Below are positions 9,420 to 18,470 of a stretch of 64,000 bases of DNA, one piece after another. The DNA is from Pseudomonas serboccidentalis. Lineage in GTDB: Bacteria; Pseudomonadota; Gammaproteobacteria; Pseudomonadales; Pseudomonadaceae. The stretch covers positions 5,349,876 to 5,413,875 of the forward strand of contig NZ_CP101655.1 of the NCBI RefSeq assembly GCF_028830055.1, in the 5' to 3' direction. Position numbers and translations under genes: made by a program. Numbering within the stretch: position 1 is the stretch's first letter; every line of letters begins with the position of its first letter. The notes under the pieces are model-generated. The model made no database searches and was not told the DNA's origin. It saw only the letters and a list, made by a program, of their open reading frames with translations.

Positions 9420-10006
9420 GCGATTCGTTCCAGCTCGACAAGCAGACGGCCGATGCCGTGAATGGGTAGGACATGGTCGGGCTGCTGAATCTTCAACGCA
9501 GCCTGAGGCATGGTGGCGACCTGTGCATCTTGTGGGTCCTGAACGATGGTCAGCCCGCCGCGCTGCTTGACTTGCGCCAGGCCGCGAGCGCCATCGTGGT
9601 TGGCGCCGGTCAGCAGCACAGCGGCCAGCGACTCGCCATAGACGTCGGCGGCCGATTCGAACAGGTAATCGATGGCCGGTCGGGAGTGGTGCACGCGGTC
9701 TTCAAGACTCAGCGACAGACTGCGATCCTGCTCTACCGACAAGTGATATCCGGGAGTCGCGAAATAAACCGTGCCGGGCACGATATCCTGCTTGTCCGTC
9801 GCCTCTTCCACCGGCAGCATCAGGCGCCGGGAGAACACCTCGGCCAACTGACTGCGGCGCTCCTCCGGCAGGTGCAACACGACAATGATCGGCAGCACGT
9901 AGCCCGGGCGCAGCGGCGCCAGCAATGTCAGCAGAGCCTCGACCCCGCCGGCCGAAGCACCGACCACGATGGCCTCGACACGAGGCAAATCCACAGCATC
10001 GTTCAT
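9413..10006 (-). CDS. Stand-alone CheB-type methylesterase domain
   Basis: A 197-residue protein containing only the CheB catalytic domain: Ser in VGASAGGVEAL, His in VVLHLPEERRSQ and Asp in LTGANHDGARGL make up the esterase triad. The receiver domain that normally controls CheB is absent. ATG 10006 is chosen because it overlaps the CheR stop (ATGA) and the protein starts just before the domain; longer in-frame reading upstream is out-of-frame shadow of cheR. In CheB/CheR/kinase clusters outside chemotaxis operons such domains modify or act within kinase complexes rather than adjust classical chemoreceptors; that reading is inference here. Confidence 0.88.
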   Translation of the reverse strand: MNDAVDLPRVEAIVVGASAGGVEALLTLLAPLRPGYVLPIIVVLHLPEERRSQLAEVFSRRLMLPVEEATDKQDIVPGTVYFATPGYHLSVEQDRSLSLSLEDRVHHSRPAIDYLFESAADVYGESLAAVLLTGANHDGARGLAQVKQRGGLTIVQDPQDAQVATMPQAALKIQQPDHVLPIHGIGRLLVELERIAC

Positions 10007-10836
10007 AATTTGCGGTAGATCCGTTCTTGTTTGACCAACGGTTCGAACTGGTTCGCGTAGCCGGAAAAATCCAGCGTCTCTTTGCTGCCCAGCACCAGAA
10101 AGCCACGATGACACAACGATTCGTGAAACAGGCCGAACGCGCGGTCCTGAAGTTTCTTGTTGAAGTAGATCAGCACGTTGCGGCAGGAAATCAACTGGGT
10201 TTCGGAGAACACGCTGTCCGTCGCCAGACTGTGGTCGGCAAAGGTCACGTTCTCACACAGGCTCTTGTCGAAAATCGCGTAGCCGTAGGCGGCCGTGTAG
10301 TAATCGGCGAACGAGCGCTGGCCACCGGCCTGCTGATAATTGGCGGTGTAGGCCCGCACGTTTTCCATCGAGAAAATCCCCTGCTTGGCCTTGTCCAGCG
10401 AGCGCGGGTTGATGTCGGTGGCGTAGATGATCGTGCGGTCGAGCAGGCCTTCTTCGCGCAGCAGGATCGCCATCGAATAAACCTCCTCACCCGTGCTGCA
10501 CCCGGCGATCCAGATCTTCAACGACGGATAGGTGCGCAGCAGCGGCACCACTTCCTTGCGGATCGCCAGAAAGTGCGACGGATCGCGAAACATCTCGCTG
10601 ACCGGGATCGTCAGCAACTGCAGCAACTGCATGAACGCGGTCGGATCGTGCAGCACTTTTTCCTGCAACGCCGAAATGGTCGCGCATTCGAACTGGCTCA
10701 AGGCGTGTTGCACCCGGCGCTTGATCGATGCGCCCGAGTAATCCCGAAAATCGTAGCTGTACTTGAGGTAGATAGCCTCGATCAGCAACCGCAATTCGAT
10801 TTCGCTGTTGCGCTCGGCAGAGTGACGGCTTTCCAC
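10003..10836 (-). CDS. CheR-type SAM-dependent methyltransferase
   Basis: CheR family: N-terminal helical domain (LLIEAIYLKYSYDFRDYSGASIKRR), then a Rossmann domain with IWIAGCSTGEEVYSMAILL (SAM-binding), IIYATDIN, and LISCRNVLIYFNKKLQ. About 277 residues from GTG 10836, which overlaps the TAG of the upstream hybrid kinase (TAGTG); a GTG at 10863 would give 9 more residues. It forms a tight operon with the CheB domain and two kinases. No cheA, cheW or receptor gene is close, so the methylation target is probably in the sensory complex of this locus, which is inference. Confidence 0.88.
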   Translation of the reverse strand: MESRHSAERNSEIELRLLIEAIYLKYSYDFRDYSGASIKRRVQHALSQFECATISALQEKVLHDPTAFMQLLQLLTIPVSEMFRDPSHFLAIRKEVVPLLRTYPSLKIWIAGCSTGEEVYSMAILLREEGLLDRTIIYATDINPRSLDKAKQGIFSMENVRAYTANYQQAGGQRSFADYYTAAYGYAIFDKSLCENVTFADHSLATDSVFSETQLISCRNVLIYFNKKLQDRAFGLFHESLCHRGFLVLGSKETLDFSGYANQFEPLVKQERIYRKL

Positions 10837-13800
10837 TAAATGCGTTCCATCTTCGGTAACCACACGCGAATCAACGAGAACAGGCGATCCAGATCAATGG
10901 GCTTGGCCAGGTAATCGTTGGCGCCCGCCTGCAGGCAGCGCTCCTGATCGTCCTTCATGGCCTTGGCCGTCACCGCAATGATCGGCAGCTTGCGCCAGCG
11001 CGGATCCTTGCGGATTTCAATGGTGGCTTCAAAGCCATCCATCTCCGGCATCATTACGTCCATCAGCACCAGATCGATGTCCTCGACTTCATTCAACCTA
11101 TCAATCGCCTCACGACCATTGCGACCGATCACCACCACGGCACCCTTGTGCTCCAGCGCGCTGGTCAGGGCGAAGATGTTGCGCACATCGTCGTCCACCA
11201 GCAGCACCTTGCGGCCTTCAAAGACCTTGTCGCGGCTGCGAGCGGTCTTGAGCATCTTCTGCCGTTCATGGGACAACTGCGATTCGACTTTGTGCAGAAA
11301 GAGTGTCACCTCATCCAGCAGCCGTTCCGGCGAGCGTGCGCCCTTGATGATGATCGAGCGCGAATACTTGCGCAGCTCGGCTTCTTCATCGCGGGTCAGG
11401 TTGCGCCCGGTGTAGACGATGACCGGCGGGAACGAACAGATATCCTCGGTAGACATGCGCTTGAGCAGATCGTTGCCCAGCATGTCCGGCAACTTCAGGT
11501 CGATCACCATGCAGTCGTAAATCGTCGTGCGCAGCTTCTCCAGCGCCTCCTGCGCGAGGCCGACGGCGGTGATTTCGATGTCCTCGTCACCGATCAGGCG
11601 GGCAATGCTTTCACGTTGCAGATCGTCATCTTCGACCAGCAGCACGCGCTTGACCTTCTGGGTCAGCTTGGCTTCCAGACGGGCGAATACATCCTTCAGT
11701 TCTTCGCGAGTGGTCGGTTTGACCGCATAGCCGATGGCGCCCATGTGCATGGCCGCTTCGACACGATCCTCGACGGAAATCACGTGGACCGGGATGTGCC
11801 GGGTTTCGGCGTGTTCTTTCAGGCGCTGCAGCACGGTCAGCCCGGAATGATCCGGCAGGCGCATGTCGAGCAGAATCGCGTCCGGGACGAACTCGCGGGC
11901 CAGGTCGTAACCTTCGTCCGCGCCGTGGGCGACCAGGCACTGATAGCCCAACTCATGGGCCAGGTCATAGAGGATGTGGGCGAAATTCGGCTCGTCTTCC
12001 ACCACCAGAATGCAGCGGGTGGCGAACGGCGCCTTGCCACGGTCGTCGGCGAAACGCGGAATGTGCACCGGAGCCATTGGCGACACGGCGATCGAGGGCG
12101 GCGCAACCGGTGCCGGGGCGCTGACCGGCGGCGGAGTAAAGGTCAACGGTACAGACGGCGCCTCACCCGAATCATGGTATTGCTGCGGCAACACCAGAGT
12201 GAAGACGCTGCCCTGCCCCGGCGTGCTGCTGACGCTGATCGAACCGCCGAGCAAGGCGGCCAGATCGCGGGAAATCGACAAGCCCAGGCCGGTGCCGCCG
12301 TATTTGCGGTTGGTGGTGCCGTCGGCCTGGCGGAACGCTTCGAAGATGCTTTCCAGTTGATCGGCCGCGATACCGATGCCGGAGTCACGCACGTCAAAGG
12401 CAATGCGCTCGTCCGGCTGCCCACTGATGGTCAGGCTGACAGCGCCGTGTTCGGTGAACTTGATGGCGTTGGACAGCAGGTTCTTGATCACCTGCTCCAG
12501 ACGCTGGCGGTCGGTGAACAGCATGGCCGGGGCGCCCGGTTGCAAGTCGACGCTGAACGTCAGTCGCTTGTCCGCCGCCAGTGGCTCGAACACGCTGCGC
12601 AGGCCGTCCGCCAGGCGCGCGACGCTGGTGTTTTCCGGAATCACTTCCAGCTTGCCGGCCTCGACTTTGGAAATGTCGAGAATGTCATTGATCAGGTTCA
12701 GCAAGTCATTGCCGGCGGAATAGATCGACTCGGCAAATTTGACCTGTTCGGCCGTCAGGTTGTCCTGAGGATTTTCCGCCAGCAACTTGGCGAGGATCAG
12801 CGAACTGTTCAACGGCGTGCGCAGTTCATGGGACATGTTGGCGAGGAATTCGGACTTGTACTTGCTCGAACGCTGCAGCTCTTCGGCGCGTTCTTCGAGT
12901 TGTATCTGGGCCTGATTGAGTTCGGTGTTCTTCAGGTCCATGGCGTCGCGCTGCTCGGCCAGTTGCTCGTTGGTCTGTTCCAGTTCGACCTGCTGGGTTT
13001 CCAGGTGCGCCTGGGATTCCTTGAGAATGCGCGACTGTTCTTCCAGCTCTTCGTTGGCGGTCTTGAGTTCTTCCTGCTGCACCTGCAACTCTTCGTTGAG
13101 CTGCTGGGTTTCGGCCAGCACTTCCTGCAGGCGCTGGCGATAGCGCGCCGCTTCGATCGAGGTGCCGATATTGCCGGCAATCAGTTCGAGCAACTCGACA
13201 TCGCGCCGGGTCAGCGGGCGCAGGAAGCCCAGCTCGATCACACCGTTGACCCGGTCGTCATCACTGGTCGGGACCACCAGCACGCTGTGTGGCAGGCCTT
13301 CGCCCAGGCCGGAACTGACCTTGAAATAGTCCGACGGCACCGAATCCAGACGAATCAGGCGCCCTTCCTGAGCCACTTGGCCGACAATGCCTTCACCGCT
13401 GTAGATCGACTGCCCCTGCTCTTCCTGTTCGCGGGAGAACCCGTAGGACGCCACCCGTTTCAGGCCACCGTGCTCTTCGCGCACATACAGCGCCGCTACC
13501 GCCGAGCCCAGATACTGCGCACAGAACTGCAGGATGTTGCGCCCCAGCAGATTGAGCGTCAGTTGCCCCAGCACCTGCTCCGCCAGCTCGGTCTGACCGC
13601 TGCGCATCCACGCCTGACGCTCCAGGCGTTCGGCACTGGCTTGTTGCGCAGCGAGGGTTGCGCTGTAGCTATCCGACAGGCTGACCAGATCACGCCGACC
13701 GACATACGCCAGCAAACCGCTGATGCCGGCAATAAACAGCAAATACAGGGAAATGCTCCAGATCGTGGTGCGGCGCACGTCTTCGTTGCGTGATGCACGC

Positions 13801-14315
13801 AACTGCTGCTCCATGTCGATCACGTCTTCGAATTGCTTGCGAATCTCATCGGTCAGGCGCTTGCCGCGCCCGGCCTTGACGGCGGCCTTGTAGTCACCAC
13901 TGGAGCGCTGCAGATCGATCATCGATTGCGCATAGTTGCTCCACTCGGTCTGCAACGCCTGCAAACGCCGCAGACGGTCGGTCTGCACCGGGTTGTCAGC
14001 GGTCAGCTCAAGCAAGGTGGTGAGCGCGACGTTGATCCGCGGCTTGGCGGTCTCGTACGGGTCGAGGAAATGCTCGTCGCCGCTGAGCAGGAAACCGCGC
14101 ATGCCGGTTTCCAGGTCCACGGTGAGTTTCACCGCTTCGTTGGCGTTGTTGATCACGCGGTCGGTGTGCTCCACCCACTGGATCACCGACAGCAAATAGC
14201 TGATCAGCGAGACAAAGAACACCGCGCTGATCGCACCGACGCCCAACGGCAAGCCGATGTTGCGGGTCAGGAGCTTGCGGAAGCGGCGTTCATCAACCGA
14301 GGACGGAGAGGACAT
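10836..14315 (-). CDS. Large hybrid kinase: CHASE3-GAF-HisKA-HATPase-REC-REC-REC
   Basis: A 1,159-residue membrane-bound sensor. TM1 is near residues 15-40, followed by a CHASE3-type periplasmic helical domain with TGMRGFLLSGDEHFL, and TM2 near 185-205. A GAF domain (about 240-385) is followed by a long Glu/Gln-rich coiled coil (about 390-490), HisKA with FLANMSHELRTPLN (His496) and HATPase with NLLSNAIKFT and GGTGLGLSISRDLAALLGG. A Pro-rich linker leads to three receivers with Asp in ILLDMRLPD, MVIDLKLPD and LVLMDVMMPEMDG. ATG 14315 is used because AAGG lies upstream and the sequence before it is not domain-like. It heads the leftward signalling operon; the many receivers suggest a phosphorelay hub. 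Confidence 0.9.
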   Translation of the reverse strand: MSSPSSVDERRFRKLLTRNIGLPLGVGAISAVFFVSLISYLLSVIQWVEHTDRVINNANEAVKLTVDLETGMRGFLLSGDEHFLDPYETAKPRINVALTTLLELTADNPVQTDRLRRLQALQTEWSNYAQSMIDLQRSSGDYKAAVKAGRGKRLTDEIRKQFEDVIDMEQQLRASRNEDVRRTTIWSISLYLLFIAGISGLLAYVGRRDLVSLSDSYSATLAAQQASAERLERQAWMRSGQTELAEQVLGQLTLNLLGRNILQFCAQYLGSAVAALYVREEHGGLKRVASYGFSREQEEQGQSIYSGEGIVGQVAQEGRLIRLDSVPSDYFKVSSGLGEGLPHSVLVVPTSDDDRVNGVIELGFLRPLTRRDVELLELIAGNIGTSIEAARYRQRLQEVLAETQQLNEELQVQQEELKTANEELEEQSRILKESQAHLETQQVELEQTNEQLAEQRDAMDLKNTELNQAQIQLEERAEELQRSSKYKSEFLANMSHELRTPLNSSLILAKLLAENPQDNLTAEQVKFAESIYSAGNDLLNLINDILDISKVEAGKLEVIPENTSVARLADGLRSVFEPLAADKRLTFSVDLQPGAPAMLFTDRQRLEQVIKNLLSNAIKFTEHGAVSLTISGQPDERIAFDVRDSGIGIAADQLESIFEAFRQADGTTNRKYGGTGLGLSISRDLAALLGGSISVSSTPGQGSVFTLVLPQQYHDSGEAPSVPLTFTPPPVSAPAPVAPPSIAVSPMAPVHIPRFADDRGKAPFATRCILVVEDEPNFAHILYDLAHELGYQCLVAHGADEGYDLAREFVPDAILLDMRLPDHSGLTVLQRLKEHAETRHIPVHVISVEDRVEAAMHMGAIGYAVKPTTREELKDVFARLEAKLTQKVKRVLLVEDDDLQRESIARLIGDEDIEITAVGLAQEALEKLRTTIYDCMVIDLKLPDMLGNDLLKRMSTEDICSFPPVIVYTGRNLTRDEEAELRKYSRSIIIKGARSPERLLDEVTLFLHKVESQLSHERQKMLKTARSRDKVFEGRKVLLVDDDVRNIFALTSALEHKGAVVVIGRNGREAIDRLNEVEDIDLVLMDVMMPEMDGFEATIEIRKDPRWRKLPIIAVTAKAMKDDQERCLQAGANDYLAKPIDLDRLFSLIRVWLPKMERI

Positions 14316-14575
14316 GGGGCAGCCTTGTCGAACTGTTGAAACCCGGGAGTTTGCCCCAAAACCGCGACATGGATCCATTTTTCTCACAGCCTTGGCGGCA
14401 ATTTCTTACATTTGCTGCGCTTGTCGATCGACCAACAGTTATCCTTGCGGCCCCGATTGCAGCTAATCTTTTTGCAGCGATCGGGGAACTTGTGGCCATG
14501 CGCCACTTACTCATGCAAGAGCCCGGCACTTTCGACCGGCCGAGACCCCGCATTCCTTTCTTGAGAGCCTTCAAT

Positions 14576-14938
14576 ATGTCCACCCTAGCGCCCACCATCC
14601 TGGTAGTTGAAGACGACGACATCGTGCGCATGCTCATCGTCGATGTGCTGGAGGAGCTGGAGTTCACTGTGCGGGAGGCTGACGGCAGCGAGCAGGCGCT
14701 AGACTTTCTCGCAGACTCGAACCAGTCGATCGATTTGATAATGACTGATGTCGGCCTGCCAGGCATGGACGGCCGTGAGCTGGCCGAGAAAGCGCGTAAA
14801 CTGCGCCCGGCACTGCCCATCCTGTTTGCCAGCGGTTATGCCGAAAGCATCGACGTGCCGGCTGACATGCACGTGATCGGCAAGCCGTTTTCGATTGATC
14901 AGTTGCGCGACAAGGTCAAGGCCATACTCGGCCAGTAA
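14576..14938 (+). CDS. Single-domain response regulator
   Basis: A CheY-like receiver of 120 residues, divergent from the large hybrid kinase. Acid pocket VVEDDD at 11-15, phospho-Asp58 in LIMTDVGLPGMDGREL, switch region LFASGYAES and Lys in VIGKPFS. ATG 14576 has GAGAG 8 bases upstream; the open frame extends further 5' but that part is not protein-like. It resembles the C-terminal receiver of the KaiC-linked hybrid kinase ([10 protein letters not shown]) more than the other receivers here. Confidence 0.85.
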   Translation: MSTLAPTILVVEDDDIVRMLIVDVLEELEFTVREADGSEQALDFLADSNQSIDLIMTDVGLPGMDGRELAEKARKLRPALPILFASGYAESIDVPADMHVIGKPFSIDQLRDKVKAILGQ

Positions 14939-15020
14939 CACGCCTTGATCCGGCAGCGCCTGCAGATGTGGTCTAATTGCGCCCCATTTTCAGCCGCCTG
15001 TCTTCAAGGAATACCCGTCA

Positions 15021-16331
15021 ATGACTGCACCCCTGACAACCAAAGTTCTGGTCATCGGCTACGTCTGGCCCGAACCCCGTTCTTCGGCGGCCAGCGGGCA
15101 CGTCATGCAAATCCTCGAGACCTTTCTCGAACAAGGCTGGGACATTACCTTCAGCAGCCCGGCCGGCCCGGGCGAGCACAAGGCTGACCTGGGCGCGCTG
15201 GGCATTCGCGAAGTAGCGATCGAACTGAACAGCAGCAGCTTCGATGATTTCGTCAGCGAACTGGCCCCGGATATTGTCTTGTTCGACCAGTTCATGATGG
15301 AAGAACAGTTCGGCTGGCGCGTCGAGAAACAGTGCCCGAACGCCCTGCGGGTCCTGGAAACCTCCGATCTGCAAAGCCTGCGACATGCCCGGCACCTGCG
15401 GCTCAAGGAACGTCTGAAGGACGCCCCGGACGACCAGGATTTCACGCCGCTGTTCGCGCCGGCGTTGCACGAAGAATTCGAATTGATGGCTGACAGTGAC
15501 ATGGCCAAACGGGAAATCGCCGCGCTGTATCGTTGCGATCTGAACCTGATGATTTCCGACGTCGAAATCCAATTGCTGGTGGAGCAGTTCGGCCTGCCGC
15601 GCAACCTGTTGCATGAATGCCCGCTGATGATCGACCTGCCGCAAGGCGAGCATCGGACCTTCGAAGAACGCGCGCACTTCCTGAGCATCGGCAATTTCCG
15701 TCACGCGCCCAACTGGGACGCCGTGCTCTGGATGAAAACCACGATCTGGCCGTTGATCCGCGCACGCCTGCCCCATGCGCAGTTGCACATTTATGGCGCC
15801 TACACGCCGCCCAAGGCCACCGCCCTGCACAATCCGGCGCAGGGGTTTCATGTGATGAACTGGGCCGAAGACGCCCTGCAAGTCATGTCGGACGCGCGCG
15901 TGTGTCTGGCACCGTTGCGTTTCGGCGCCGGCATCAAAGGCAAAATCGTCGATGCGATGCTGTGCGGTACGCCGTCGGTCACCACGCCGATCGGCGCCGA
16001 AGCGATGCACGGCGACCTGCCCTGGCCCGGCGCCGTGGCCTGCAGCGCGCAGGCACTGGCTGATCAGGCGGTGCAGTTGTATCAGGACGAAACGCTGTGG
16101 AATCAGGCTCGATTGGCCGGTCAGACATTATTGGCCGAGCGTTACCGCAAGTCCGTTCATGGACCGGCATTGATTGACAGGTTGCAACAGTGCATGAAGA
16201 ACTTGAAGCCACTCAGAAAAGCCAACTTCACTGGCAGCATGTTGCGCCACCATCACCATAAGAGCACGCAATACATGTCGCAATGGATCGAGGCAAAGAA
16301 CCGAAATAACACAGATACTCCAGCGTCATAA
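15021..16331 (+). CDS. Glycosyltransferase, GT4-like
   Basis: A 436-residue protein with a GT-B layout. The N-terminal Rossmann part has KVLVIGYVWPEPRSSAASGH, resembling the Gly-rich acceptor loop. The C-terminal part has FLSIGNFRHAPNWDAVLWM, then ARVCLAPLRFGAGIKGKIVDAM and GTPSVTTPIGAEAM, the nucleotide-sugar region of GT4 enzymes. The last 45 residues are basic and His-rich (RHHHHKST). No signal peptide, so it is cytosolic. It is a single-gene unit, so neither sugar nor acceptor can be inferred; no O-antigen or exopolysaccharide genes are adjacent. Confidence 0.8.
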   Translation: MTAPLTTKVLVIGYVWPEPRSSAASGHVMQILETFLEQGWDITFSSPAGPGEHKADLGALGIREVAIELNSSSFDDFVSELAPDIVLFDQFMMEEQFGWRVEKQCPNALRVLETSDLQSLRHARHLRLKERLKDAPDDQDFTPLFAPALHEEFELMADSDMAKREIAALYRCDLNLMISDVEIQLLVEQFGLPRNLLHECPLMIDLPQGEHRTFEERAHFLSIGNFRHAPNWDAVLWMKTTIWPLIRARLPHAQLHIYGAYTPPKATALHNPAQGFHVMNWAEDALQVMSDARVCLAPLRFGAGIKGKIVDAMLCGTPSVTTPIGAEAMHGDLPWPGAVACSAQALADQAVQLYQDETLWNQARLAGQTLLAERYRKSVHGPALIDRLQQCMKNLKPLRKANFTGSMLRHHHHKSTQYMSQWIEAKNRNNTDTPAS

Positions 16332-16387
16332 AAACCAACATATATTCGGCATCAATCCGCGCCTTGCCTATTCAACTTACCATCCAT

Positions 16388-16432
16388 TAAAAATAAATAA
16401 CTTACCGCCCTATCAGCGGCGAGTTACTTATT
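16388..16432. other. AT-rich imperfect inverted repeat between glycosyltransferase and PLC-like gene
   Basis: The 16,332-16,453 gap is markedly AT-rich. Within it AATAACTTACCGC is mirrored by GCGGCGAGTTACTTATT. It could be a weak terminator for the glycosyltransferase or an upstream regulatory hairpin for the PLC-like gene, whose ribosome site AAGGAAGG follows at about 16,441. Confidence 0.35.
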
Positions 16433-16453
16433 ATTCAATCAAGGAAGGCGGAT

Positions 16454-17332
16454 ATGCAAAATTCGACACTGGACAGCAACTTATTCAACAACTCGCTAAA
16501 TAACTGGATGAGCACTACACCCGGGATTGATAATCTCTCACTGCACAGGCTGACATTGCCCGGCACTCATAATGCCGGCTGCGACTGGAACGCCTCTTAC
16601 GCGCTGATACCCGGTGCGCACTGGGTGGCCTGTCAGCACACGTCATTTTATGAGCAACTGAATAACGGTGCGCGGGCGCTGGATATCAGACTGGTGTTCA
16701 ACAGCGACGGCGAAGGCCTTGGCAAGCTGCAAATTCAGCACAATGGTTTTCTGTCGTCGCGCACCTTGGGCAACCTGGTAACGGATGTAGAACGCTTTCT
16801 TAATGACAACCCCGATGAGTTCATTGTGCTGGACTTTCATGAGTTGAAAGGTGGCGATCAACCTTTTGACTTCGCCTGGTTCAACAAGATGATCTTACAT
16901 TTCCTGCGCGATAGACTCATTCCGGCAAGAAACCGTTATTCAAGCCTCGGACAATTAAAGGAAATCAGCCCTTCGCAGCGCGTAGTGGTTCATGCCGACT
17001 GGCATCACGACCTGGACTTTGAATGGTTCAACGACCAGATCGAGCATGCCTGGATCGGTACACAAACGCCCAGCGCCAGTGACCTGCAAAAGTACATCGC
17101 AGAAGTGATGGCGTCCCCACCTTCGCCCTATCGTCCCTGGTCGCTGTCGGCCACCAGTTTCGCGCTGCTGGGCGGTCCGGTGGACATTCATTCCGCTTTG
17201 GATAACTGGTTCGATCCGGCTAAAGGCGACTGGCTGCTCAAGTGCAATATCGTCAATGTCGACTTCATTGAGGAATCGCGCCTGGTCTCGTTTTGCCGCA
17301 TCGCAAACATGATCAAGTCCGGCCACCTCTGA
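16454..17332 (+). CDS. PI-PLC X-domain protein, copy 1
   Basis: A 292-residue protein of the bacterial phosphatidylinositol phospholipase C X-domain fold. The two catalytic-type histidines are in LTLPGTHNAG (His39) and QIQHNGF (His96); GARALDIRL and NPDEFIVLDFHEL are further X-domain signatures. No signal peptide or lipobox is visible, so it is either cytosolic or exported without a classical signal. It has a clear ribosome site (AAGGAAGGCGG). The next gene is a diverged tandem copy of the same length. The substrate is not determinable; bacterial members cleave PI or GPI-linked lipids. Confidence 0.8.
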   Translation: MQNSTLDSNLFNNSLNNWMSTTPGIDNLSLHRLTLPGTHNAGCDWNASYALIPGAHWVACQHTSFYEQLNNGARALDIRLVFNSDGEGLGKLQIQHNGFLSSRTLGNLVTDVERFLNDNPDEFIVLDFHELKGGDQPFDFAWFNKMILHFLRDRLIPARNRYSSLGQLKEISPSQRVVVHADWHHDLDFEWFNDQIEHAWIGTQTPSASDLQKYIAEVMASPPSPYRPWSLSATSFALLGGPVDIHSALDNWFDPAKGDWLLKCNIVNVDFIEESRLVSFCRIANMIKSGHL

Positions 17333-17525
17333 CTTGCGCTACCGGGTGCCATACATTGGCTATTCTTTAGCAGATGTTGCCACCGCTGGACAGACTTCCC
17401 GCTATTCGTATGCTGTGATTCATGTTCACCCACAATTGGCGAACAATCGGATGCCGCCGCAAACGGCATCTGTCACATCAACAGCCTCGCCCCAAGGATG
17501 GGGGGAGCATGGACAGGAAGTCGCG

Positions 17526-18401
17526 ATGAGCAGCACTGCAGTATTCGACACGCACAAATGGATGAGCCATGTACTGGATATCGAACAGCTCAAGTTGACC
17601 GATATCGTCTGGCCCGGCAGCCATAACAGCGGCATGGACAAGAAGGCGCCCAACCACAAACTGGTGCCGGGCAACTGGACCACCTGCCAGAACGGTTCAT
17701 TTGCCTGGCAACTGGAAAAGGGTGCCCGGGCATTCGATTTGCGCCTGGGGTATACCGACAGCCCGGGGCGACCGAATTTTTATTTTCATCACAACGGTTA
17801 CCAGTCCCATCGATTTCTCGACGAACTGGTCGAGGCACTGACGGCATTCCTTGATCAAAACCCCGACGAATTCGTTCTACTGGATTTCCACCAATTGGGC
17901 GACGGCGACAAACCGTTTGCTCACCAGCGACTGAACGACTTCATGCTGCGACGTCTCGGGTCGCAACTGATTCCGTTCTCCGACGCTGTGTGCACGGTGG
18001 GTGAGCTCAAGCGTGCCAGCGCCAGGCGCCGGATCGTGCTGGCCGCGCCTCACTCGCCGGGTCTGGATGACCAGTATTTCTGGCCGCAGATCCCGCACAA
18101 ATGGACCCGCCAGGTGTTCACCGACACGGCCATGCTGGAACGGCACATCGAAACCACACTGAAAGACGCCCCCTACGAAACCTTCATCTGGTCGCTGCCA
18201 GTCACCTGCTATTCGTTGCTGGGTGGCCCGTCGGACATCAAGCACAAGATCAATGACTGGTTCCATACCACCCGGGACTGGGTAACCCGTTGCAGCATCA
18301 TCAGCACCGACTTCTTCGATGAGTCGGATATCGTTCGTTATTGCTGGGTCGCCAACAGCATGAAGGCCGTCTATGGGCGGGCGCTGCATGAATCCGGCTG
18401 A
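17526..18401 (+). CDS. PI-PLC X-domain protein, copy 2
   Basis: A 291-residue paralogue of the preceding protein: His33 in VWPGSHNSG, His-His at 88-89 in FHHNGY, GARAFDLRLGY, NPDEFVLLDFHQLGDGDKPF, and a matching C-terminal LLGGPSDIKHKINDWF (copy 1 has LLGGPVDIHSALDNWF). ATG 17526 has AGGAAG 5 bases upstream; in-frame reading back to 17334 is not family-like. It is GC-richer than copy 1, so the duplication is old or one copy was acquired. As in copy 1, no secretion signal is seen. Confidence 0.8.
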   Translation: MSSTAVFDTHKWMSHVLDIEQLKLTDIVWPGSHNSGMDKKAPNHKLVPGNWTTCQNGSFAWQLEKGARAFDLRLGYTDSPGRPNFYFHHNGYQSHRFLDELVEALTAFLDQNPDEFVLLDFHQLGDGDKPFAHQRLNDFMLRRLGSQLIPFSDAVCTVGELKRASARRRIVLAAPHSPGLDDQYFWPQIPHKWTRQVFTDTAMLERHIETTLKDAPYETFIWSLPVTCYSLLGGPSDIKHKINDWFHTTRDWVTRCSIISTDFFDESDIVRYCWVANSMKAVYGRALHESG

Positions 18402-18470
18402 ACCGGGGCTGGCACAGCGGGCGCAGAAAGGGGCATGATCGACCGGCGATAACAAGAAAAGTGCCCTGAC

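Noticed and set aside
11148..13793. 881-codon frame opposite the large hybrid kinase
   Set aside because: Antisense shadow with no domain; the minus strand reads through CHASE3, GAF, kinase and receivers.
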